From the NCBI GenBank assembly GCA_002733285.1, contig NVVE01000011.1, positions 52,807 to 59,961 of the forward strand: DNA of 7,155 nucleotides, in the 5' to 3' direction. The position numbers and the translations under genes are program-made. Origin of the DNA: Lutibacter sp. GTDB lineage: Bacteria > Bacteroidota > Bacteroidia > Flavobacteriales > Flavobacteriaceae. The notes under the pieces were generated by a model. The model was not told the origin of the DNA. It did not search any database and saw only the letters and a list, made by a program, of their open reading frames with translations. Positions 1-5,472 of this stretch are shown here, piece by piece; position 1 is the first letter of the stretch, and each line of letters starts with the position of its first letter.

Positions 1-84
1 AGGAATTACAAATGCTATGGGTCCGCACATACCAATACAATGAAAACTTCCTACCAATCCTAAAACAAGTGCTGTCCAAAGCAT
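1..84 (-). CDS. TauE/SafE-family (sulfite exporter-like) membrane protein, N-terminal fragment
   Basis: Only the first 28 codons lie in the window; the gene continues past the left edge. The visible peptide begins MLWTALVLGLVGSFHCIGMC and continues GPIAFVIP. It is a hydrophobic first membrane segment holding an HCxxMCGP motif (H15, C16, M19, C20). This start is typical of the TauE/SafE-like (UreH-domain) proteins found at the end of cbb3 oxidase clusters in Bacteroidota. The ATG lies 1 nt after the ccoH stop codon (TAA-T-ATG), so the two are almost certainly cotranscribed and probably translationally coupled. No Shine-Dalgarno sequence is visible. Despite the family name, sulfite export is unlikely here. 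From context and the Cys/His/Met cluster I infer a role in copper or haem handling during oxidase assembly. The family call is fairly sure from this signature; the function is not. Confidence 0.8.
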   Translation of the reverse strand, partial: MLWTALVLGLVGSFHCIGMCGPIAFVIP

Positions 85-85
85 A

Positions 86-538
86 TTAATACATTATTTT
101 TTCTTTAAACAAATAGGTGTCATTATTTGCAGTCCATTCTATTTTTACATCCCATCTCCCTTTTACTAAGTCTGTATTTTTCAATAAGAAATTATGTGTT
201 TTTAAACTTATTGGAAGTCGAAAATCTAATTTTTTATTAGATAATCTTTGAAATGAGATTGTCCCTGAAATTTTTGTAGGGGTAAATTCTGAAGGGAAGT
301 TTATCATTAAACCAGCAGCTACTTTTTTTATGGTTACATTTTCTTTTAGATTGGCTGTTTTATTTAGTAAATCAATTTCTTGTTGATAATTTATTGCATC
401 CATATAGTACTCCTCTGATACTAAGTGGTGATCATATTTTGGCACAAAAATAGCTTTGTATACAAACGACAGTATAAATATAATAAATGACCCTAGAGCT
501 ATAATTATACCTGCTGGCCAACTAATTTTTATTTTCAT
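86..538 (-). CDS. ccoH: CcoH/FixH-family cbb3 oxidase assembly protein
   Basis: The gene encodes 150 residues of a single-pass membrane protein. A short N-terminus is followed by one strongly hydrophobic segment at about residues 8-32. The rest is a soluble domain, probably periplasmic, with alternating beta-like stretches. Family marks are the LVSEEYYMDAINYQQEID stretch (about residues 39-56) just after the membrane anchor and GRWDVKIEW near residues 127-135. FixH/CcoH proteins associate with the cbb3 oxidase and are needed for its stable assembly; their exact biochemical role is not well defined. The gene lies 77 nt downstream of ccoG and ends 1 nt before the next gene. The ATG start is chosen because it directly precedes the membrane anchor. 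No Shine-Dalgarno sequence lies before it, as with its neighbours. Family assignment rests on the motifs and the position after ccoG. Confidence 0.9.
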   Translation of the reverse strand: MKIKISWPAGIIIALGSFIIFILSFVYKAIFVPKYDHHLVSEEYYMDAINYQQEIDLLNKTANLKENVTIKKVAAGLMINFPSEFTPTKISGTISFQRLSNKKLDFRLPISLKTHNFLLKNTDLVKGRWDVKIEWTANNDTYLFKEKIMY

Positions 539-615
539 ATGTTAGTAGTTTTCAATTTTATTATCTTTAACATTCAAAATTACAATATCTTTTATAAAAA
601 TATTCTTTAATTATT

Positions 616-2022
616 TTAGTTAACTTTTGTAGGACCTATAAAAATAGTTGTAGTTGTTTCAATCAATTTATTGTTAGAATAAATTCCTATTTTTAATTTT
701 TCTTTTGCTGAATTTAAATCTTTTTTATTTATTTCTATAAAGAAAGTCCCTTCTTTTAAATCTTGTTTTTTAATATTCATCATTCCTCCTACCAAATTTA
801 TTTTCCCTTTGTGAGTTACTAATTTCACTTCAATATTATTAATATCTTCGATGGTTTTATTAATAAGTTTTATGGTATAGATATTTATTACTGAAGTATT
901 GGTAGTTTGAAATGTTTGCCCTGGCAGTTTTAAAATGGTTGCTTCTACATCGTTTCTTAAAAATAACATTGTTATAAAAACTCCTACCAATATGGTTAAT
1001 ATTGTTGAATAGGCTATTAAACGTGCATTGAATTTTAGTTTTTCTTTTTTTTCAATATTATCTTCGGAAGCATAACGAATTAACCCTTTCTCAAAACCTA
1101 CCTTGTCCATTATAGCGTCACAGGCATCTATACAAGCTGTACAATTAATACATTCTAACTGGGTACCGTTTCTAATATCAATCCCTGTAGGACAAACTTG
1201 AACGCATTGATTACAATCTACACAATCGCCATATCCTAAATCATTTCTATTTTCGTCTTTTCTAAGTATCTTTCTTCCATGTTCACTTTCACCTCTTACA
1301 AAATCATAAGCAACATTAATTGACTTATCGTCTAACAAAACTCCTTGTAACCTTCCATACGGACACACAATAATACAAACCTGTTCTCTAAACCAAGCAA
1401 ATACAAAATAAAATACAGCTGTAAAAACCAATAGTTTTATAAGTATTTCAATTTGTTCAAATGGGTTTCTTGTTATATAATTAACTAAAACATCGCCACC
1501 AATAAAATAGGCAAGAAAAACATTAGATATTAGAAATGATATTATAAAAAAACTAGCCCATTTTAGCAAACGTTTTCTTATTTTTTCAGCATTCCAAGGT
1601 TGGTTTGCTAATTTTATTTGCTTTGTTCTATCTCCGTCTATTGCATATTCTATTTTTCTAAAGACCATCTCCATAAAAATGGTTTGTGGGCATATCCATC
1701 CGCAAAATATCCGACCAAAAATTACTGTAAAAAGTATGATAAAAACCACACTTACAAGTAGTGATATCACCAATAAATGAAAATCTTGTGGCCAAAAAGG
1801 AAATCCGAAAATGTGAAATTTTCGTTCAAATACATTGAATAATAAAAATTGATTTCCATTTATTTTAACAAATGGAGCTCCAACCATAAATACCAAAAGA
1901 ACCCAAGCTACATACGTTCTGTAGTTGTAAAATTTACCCTGTGGTTTCTTTGGGAATATAAAATTACGCGTTCCGCTATCATTTATAGTTCCAATTGAAT
2001 CTCTAAAATTTTCTTTACTCAT
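616..2022 (-). CDS. ccoG: CcoG/FixG membrane polyferredoxin, cbb3 oxidase accessory protein
   Basis: The gene encodes 468 residues, the usual length for CcoG. Hydrophobic segments lie at about residues 36-52, 82-106, 156-175, 192-210 and 334-354. The second ends in FCGWICPQ (C107, C111), and CIIVCPYGRLQG follows at about 216-227 (C216, C220); these paired Cys motifs are typical of NapH/CcoG-like proteins. Two 4Fe-4S ferredoxin motifs follow: C267, C270, C273, C277-Pro and C291, C294, C297, C301. Residues from about 360 to the end form the C-terminal Ig-like FixG domain. CcoG acts in copper supply to the oxidase; in Rhodobacter it is reported to reduce Cu(II) to Cu(I) before insertion at CuB. 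All cluster ligands are present, so the protein looks functional. It is separated from ccoP by 124 nt and may have its own promoter, though none is convincing. The start follows an A/T-rich leader without Shine-Dalgarno. Confidence 0.96.
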   Translation of the reverse strand: MSKENFRDSIGTINDSGTRNFIFPKKPQGKFYNYRTYVAWVLLVFMVGAPFVKINGNQFLLFNVFERKFHIFGFPFWPQDFHLLVISLLVSVVFIILFTVIFGRIFCGWICPQTIFMEMVFRKIEYAIDGDRTKQIKLANQPWNAEKIRKRLLKWASFFIISFLISNVFLAYFIGGDVLVNYITRNPFEQIEILIKLLVFTAVFYFVFAWFREQVCIIVCPYGRLQGVLLDDKSINVAYDFVRGESEHGRKILRKDENRNDLGYGDCVDCNQCVQVCPTGIDIRNGTQLECINCTACIDACDAIMDKVGFEKGLIRYASEDNIEKKEKLKFNARLIAYSTILTILVGVFITMLFLRNDVEATILKLPGQTFQTTNTSVINIYTIKLINKTIEDINNIEVKLVTHKGKINLVGGMMNIKKQDLKEGTFFIEINKKDLNSAKEKLKIGIYSNNKLIETTTTIFIGPTKVN

Positions 2023-2113
2023 ATTGAAATTAAAAAAGCTGTTCTATAATCATTTTCTCGTCTGTAAAATATAGCTAAAAACTTAACCATTTAGATACAA
2101 ATATGACAAAGCG

Positions 2114-2139
2114 ATCAAAAAACAGCCCTTATCAAAAAA
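2114..2139. repeat. Short direct repeat in the ccoP-ccoG gap
   Basis: The 9-bp word ATCAAAAAA occurs at 2114-2122 and again at 2131-2139, 17 nt apart start to start. Read on the transcribed strand it is TTTTTTGAT twice, just after the ccoP stop. Each copy contains TTGAT, the half-site of FNR-type regulators, but the matching ATCAA half is missing at the required spacing. In such A/T-rich DNA the repeat may be chance. The rest of the 124-nt gap (2023-2146) shows no strong hairpin, no clear terminator and no exact promoter match. Confidence 0.3.
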
Positions 2140-2146
2140 TTATACT

Positions 2147-2803
2147 TTAATTTTTACTTTTATTACCAGTCCATACATCCCCTTCAGGTGCTTTTGGGTT
2201 TGCTGGCTGAGTTCCTTGCATAAAAATAATATAACTTGCTAATTGTATTCTTTCTTCTCTACTAATGATAGCTTCCCAAGCAATCATTCCTTTACCTGGC
2301 CTTCCCCCTTTAGCAATCGTGTTAAAAATATTTTTAATTCCTCCTCCTAAAATCCATTCTTTATCGGTCAAATTTGGTCCAATACTTCCACCTAAATCAT
2401 CTAAATGGCAGGCGGTACAAGTTTTAGATGTAAATAACTCTTTCCCTTTTTGAATGTTAGTATCCTCTGTTAAAGCAACAATATTGGCATCGTCAAACAA
2501 TTCAGGATTGTCTAACTTATATTGTTCAACAGCTGCTTTACCTTCAGCTACTTCTGTAGCATATTCTTTTACTTGGCTATATTTTTCTGAATTAAAGAAA
2601 ACTTGGGTGTAATAAAATATACTAATTGCAATGGTTATATAAAACCCGTATAGCCACCAAGGAGGCAATACATTATCTAATTCTCTGATACCATCGTAAT
2701 CATGATCGAGCATTATATCTTTTTCGGTTCCTAGTTCATGTGCTTTGGTCATAGATTTTAAAAATCTTCTCCACCAGGATATTTGTTCTGAATTTTTATT
2801 CAT
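2147..2803 (-). CDS. ccoP: Cytochrome c oxidase cbb3-type subunit III (CcoP), short mono-haem form
   Basis: The gene encodes 218 residues. The N-terminus carries the CcoP signature HDYDGIRELDNVLPPWW (about 34-50), followed by one membrane helix at about 51-70. A charged linker leads to a single cytochrome c domain at about 115-197, exposed to the periplasm. The haem c site is CTACH (C129, C132, H133), and the likely axial Met is M173 in GKGMIAW. CcoP accepts electrons from soluble or membrane-bound donors and passes them to the CcoO haem. Proteobacterial CcoP has two CxxCH sites and is near 300 residues; only one site exists here, a form seen in Bacteroidota. The ATG overlaps the end of ccoQ by 8 nt (ATGAATAA), suggesting translational coupling. 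It is placed so that the CcoP N-terminal signature is complete. Confidence 0.95.
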   Translation of the reverse strand: MNKNSEQISWWRRFLKSMTKAHELGTEKDIMLDHDYDGIRELDNVLPPWWLYGFYITIAISIFYYTQVFFNSEKYSQVKEYATEVAEGKAAVEQYKLDNPELFDDANIVALTEDTNIQKGKELFTSKTCTACHLDDLGGSIGPNLTDKEWILGGGIKNIFNTIAKGGRPGKGMIAWEAIISREERIQLASYIIFMQGTQPANPKAPEGDVWTGNKSKN

Positions 2804-2990
2804 AAGTAATTTCTTTATTATTGTTATTGTCTAAAGGTAATTGACTTACTTCATCTATTTTTTCTTTAGGAAGTTTAAACACCAATACTAACATTGCTAC
2901 AAAAACTGCAAAGAAAATTAAAAGTGAAATTATTGGAAAAATTTCAACCCCATCAATACCTGCTAAATTATGTTTAATAAATCTTAACAT
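2796..2990 (-). CDS. ccoQ: CcoQ-like small subunit of cbb3 oxidase
   Basis: The gene encodes 64 residues with one membrane helix at about 17-39, followed by a KLPKEKID stretch and a polar, Asn-rich tail. Short single-helix proteins at this position between ccoNO and ccoP are CcoQ (FixQ), which in proteobacteria helps stabilise the assembled oxidase. Sequence conservation in this family is low, so the call leans on size, topology and position. It starts 6 nt after the ccoNO stop and overlaps the start of ccoP by 8 nt, so all three should share one transcript. Compared with a typical proteobacterial CcoQ it has a longer stretch (about 16 residues) before the helix. No Shine-Dalgarno sequence precedes the ATG. 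Confidence 0.82.
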   Translation of the reverse strand: MLRFIKHNLAGIDGVEIFPIISLLIFFAVFVAMLVLVFKLPKEKIDEVSQLPLDNNNNKEITYE

Positions 2991-2996
2991 ATTAAG

Positions 2997-5168
2997 TTAT
3001 TTAAGTGCTGTATTTTTAGTTCCTTTAATATCGGTACCTAAACGCTGTAAATATGCAATTAGCGCAACAATTTCTTTATTTTCAATATTGCTAGTTCCAT
3101 AATTTTTAACAAATTCAGGATCCTGTCTTAGATTATTTTCAATTTCTTTAGCTTGTGCTAGTAGATTTTGTTTAGCACCGCTAATTTCTTCTACAGAATA
3201 AGGAACACCTAATTTGGCTAAAGCCCGCATTTTATTTTCTAAATCAGAGGCATTTAAGTTATTTGTAATCATCCAAGAATAACGTGGCATAATTGAGCCG
3301 GGTGACGTAGAACGAGGGTCTAACATGTGGTTAAAATGCCAGTTATCATTATATTTACCTCCAATCCTATGGACATCTGGTCCAGTTCTACGCGATCCCC
3401 ACAAGAACGGATAATCATAAATAAATTCACCTGCTTTTGAATATTCTCCGTAACGCTCAACTTCTGATCTGAAAGGACGGATCATTTGCGAGTGACAATT
3501 ATTACAGCCTTCTCTAATATAAATATCTCTTCCTTCTAATTCTAAAGGTGTATAAGGTTTTACACTTTCTATTGTTGGAATATTTGATTTAACTAAGAGC
3601 ATTGGTACAATTTCTACCAACCCTCCAATTAAAACAGCAACTGTTGTTAAAATTGTAAATAATATTGTTCTTCTTTCTAACCAAGTGTGCCAGCCCTCAC
3701 CAACAATTCTTTGACCTCTAATTTTTTTCAATGCAACAGCTTCTGCTAACTCATCTTCAACTATTGAACCTGCTCTAGCTGTTTTAATAACATTATATGC
3801 CAATAAAATAAACCCTGTTAAATATAAGGTACCACCTATTGCACGCATTGCATACATTGGTAATATTTGTGTTACAGTTTCTAAAAAATTCCCATACACT
3901 AAAGTACCATCTAGATTAAATTGTTTCCACATAAATGCTTGCGTAAACCCAGCGACATATAAAGGAATTGCATAAAATAGAATACCTAAAGTTCCTATCC
4001 AAAAATGTATATTTGCTAACTTTTTTGAATACAGCGGTGTTTTCCATAGTTTTTCAGCTAACCAATAAACTATACCAGCAATCATAAATCCATTCCAAGC
4101 TAATGCAGCAATATGAACGTGTCCAATAATCCAATCGGTATAATGTCCAATAGCATTTACACTTTTAAAGGATAACATAGGGCCTTCAAATGTTGCCATA
4201 CCATATCCCGTAATTGCAACAACAAAGAATTTTAGAACTGGGTTCTCTCTAACTTTATCCCAAGCGCCTCGAAGAGTTAATAAACCATTTATCATACCAC
4301 CCCAAGAAGGGAAAATTAACATTATTGAAAATACAGTACCTAAATTTTGTGCCCATTCTGGTAATGCTGTATATAGTAAATGGTGTGGTCCTGCCCATAT
4401 ATATAAGAAAATTAATGTCCAAAAATGGATAATAGACAATCGGTATGAATAGATAGGTCTGTTTGCTACTTTAGGAACAAAATAATACATCATTCCTAAA
4501 ACAGGTGTTGTTAAGAAGAACGCTACGGCATTGTGTCCATACCACCACTGTATTAAAGCATCTTGCACTCCTGCATATATGGAATAGCTTTTAAATGCAG
4601 TTATTGGCATTTCTAAATTATTAAATATATAAAGTATCGCTACGGTAACAAATGTGGCTATATAAAACCAAATTGCTACATAAATATGACGCTGTCTTCT
4701 TTTTAAAATGGTACCTATTAAATTAATACCAAAAACTACCCAAATCAAAACAACAGCTATATCAATTGGCCATTCCAACTCCGCATATTCTTTTGAAGAG
4801 GTATAACCTAACGGTAATGTAATTACCGCAGCTACAATAATAGCTTGCCAACCCCAAAAATGCATCCGACTTAAAACATCGTTAAACATTCTTGCTTTCA
4901 GTAATCTTTGTGTGGAGTAGTAAATTCCTAAAAAAGTTCCGTTACCTACAAATGCAAAGATAACAGCATTGGTATGTAATGGACGTAAGCGACCAAAACT
5001 TAGCCAAGAAATAGCATTATCTGCCCCTGAAAATTCTAATAACCCTGGGAAAATAAAAAGGAGTGCTACCAAAAGCCCTACCAACATACCCACAACTCCC
5101 CATAGAATTGTAGCCCAAAGAAACATTTTTACGATCTTATTGTCATAATAAAATTGTTCTTTTTCCAT
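2997..5168 (-). CDS. ccoNO: Fused cbb3 oxidase subunits I and II (CcoN-CcoO)
   Basis: The gene encodes 723 residues joining the catalytic subunit CcoN (about 1-465) to the mono-haem subunit CcoO (about 490-723) through a short charged linker. It reduces O2 to water in the inner membrane and pumps protons. In the CcoN part the haem and copper ligands are all present: H65 (RPLHTN) and H352 for low-spin haem b; H350 (GHVH) for haem b3; H212 (YGHNAV), H262 and H263 (GPHH) for CuB. Y256 lies six residues before H262, as the cross-linked Tyr does in cbb3 oxidases, and E328 (FEGP) is the conserved helix glutamate. The CcoO part has one anchor at about 499-523, haem c site CNNCH (C555, C558, H559) and probable axial M627 (SIMPRY). 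Proteobacteria encode the two subunits separately; the fusion is known from Bacteroidota. No stop or frame change is seen across the joint. The gene starts 24 nt after ccoS. Confidence 0.97.
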   Translation of the reverse strand: MEKEQFYYDNKIVKMFLWATILWGVVGMLVGLLVALLFIFPGLLEFSGADNAISWLSFGRLRPLHTNAVIFAFVGNGTFLGIYYSTQRLLKARMFNDVLSRMHFWGWQAIIVAAVITLPLGYTSSKEYAELEWPIDIAVVLIWVVFGINLIGTILKRRQRHIYVAIWFYIATFVTVAILYIFNNLEMPITAFKSYSIYAGVQDALIQWWYGHNAVAFFLTTPVLGMMYYFVPKVANRPIYSYRLSIIHFWTLIFLYIWAGPHHLLYTALPEWAQNLGTVFSIMLIFPSWGGMINGLLTLRGAWDKVRENPVLKFFVVAITGYGMATFEGPMLSFKSVNAIGHYTDWIIGHVHIAALAWNGFMIAGIVYWLAEKLWKTPLYSKKLANIHFWIGTLGILFYAIPLYVAGFTQAFMWKQFNLDGTLVYGNFLETVTQILPMYAMRAIGGTLYLTGFILLAYNVIKTARAGSIVEDELAEAVALKKIRGQRIVGEGWHTWLERRTILFTILTTVAVLIGGLVEIVPMLLVKSNIPTIESVKPYTPLELEGRDIYIREGCNNCHSQMIRPFRSEVERYGEYSKAGEFIYDYPFLWGSRRTGPDVHRIGGKYNDNWHFNHMLDPRSTSPGSIMPRYSWMITNNLNASDLENKMRALAKLGVPYSVEEISGAKQNLLAQAKEIENNLRQDPEFVKNYGTSNIENKEIVALIAYLQRLGTDIKGTKNTALK

Positions 5169-5192
5169 ACTTTTTTGATTAATTTTTAATTA

Positions 5193-5369
5193 TTATTTAG
5201 TTGATTTTTCTTTTTTATTACTTGTAACCAATTCATCATCAAAAAGCATGCGCACTGATGGTGTATAGGTATCATCATATTGCCCAGACTTTACTGATTT
5301 AATGAATGCTATGAAAAATAAAACGGCAACAATAACACTTACACCTATTGTAATGTAGACTACTTCCAT
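5193..5369 (-). CDS. ccoS: CcoS, cbb3 oxidase maturation protein
   Basis: This small gene encodes 58 residues: an N-terminal membrane helix (about 4-23) and a short polar tail. The helix is followed by SGQYDDTYTPSVRMLFDDE (about 28-46), which matches the hallmark CcoS pattern GQ-[FY]-DD...P-x-x-R-x-L-FDDE. The sequence ends in a Lys-rich stretch and a TAA. CcoS is needed for a mature, active cbb3 oxidase; in Rhodobacter its loss leaves the enzyme without haem b and copper cofactors. It sits in its usual place, between the copper ATPase gene and ccoN, 103 nt after the former and 24 nt before the latter. The ATG is the only one that gives a complete membrane helix. No Shine-Dalgarno sequence is visible. 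It is the first gene after the candidate promoter at 5405-5438. Confidence 0.93.
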   Translation of the reverse strand: MEVVYITIGVSVIVAVLFFIAFIKSVKSGQYDDTYTPSVRMLFDDELVTSNKKEKSTK

Positions 5370-5385
5370 TTTTAGTTACTAGATT

Positions 5386-5414
5386 TATATTTTTGATTTG
5401 GTTACAAAAATATA
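5386..5414. repeat. Perfect 10-bp inverted repeat upstream of ccoS
   Basis: TATATTTTTG at 5386-5395 is the exact reverse complement of CAAAAATATA at 5405-5414, with a 9-nt spacer between them. The element lies in the fixI-ccoS gap and covers the putative -7 box. It could be an operator for a dimeric regulator. As an RNA hairpin it would have only one G-C pair in the stem and no U-tract after it, so it is a poor terminator for the upstream ATPase gene. The arm and spacer lengths do not match a classical FNR box. Confidence 0.5.
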
Positions 5415-5438
5415 TTTTAATTCTTAAAAAAATGACAA
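5405..5438 (-). promoter_or_regulatory. Candidate Bacteroidota-type promoter for ccoS-ccoNO-ccoQ-ccoP
   Basis: On the minus strand a TTG (5438-5436) and TATTTTTG (5412-5405) match the Bacteroidota consensus TTG / TAnnTTTG exactly. The spacer is 23 nt, the upper end of the 17-23 range known for Flavobacterium promoters. Transcription would start roughly 30 nt before the ccoS ATG at 5369, a plausible leader. The gap is A/T-rich, so a chance match is possible. The -7 box coincides with one arm of the inverted repeat at 5386-5414. Confidence 0.45.
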
Positions 5439-5472
5439 TCAGTATATAAATTTAGACATTTTTATCTTTTAT

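Noticed and set aside
539..615. Possible promoter in the ccoG-ccoH gap (TAATTTTG on the minus strand)
   Set aside because: The -7 match is exact but no TTG lies 17-23 nt upstream, so it is more likely chance in A/T-rich DNA.
2039..2126. GCTGTT and AACAGC as a possible stem in the ccoP-ccoG gap
   Set aside because: Only 6 bp pair across more than 75 nt, with no U-tract placed as in an intrinsic terminator.
2265..2453. A 62-codon open frame on the plus strand
   Set aside because: It lies wholly inside ccoP on the opposite strand, shows no recognisable motif, and ccoP is secure from its haem site and signature.
5388..5395. TATTTTTG on the plus strand as a promoter pointing toward ccoI antisense
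   Set aside because: It arises from the symmetry of the inverted repeat, has no TTG at a suitable distance upstream, and there is no plus-strand gene to serve.
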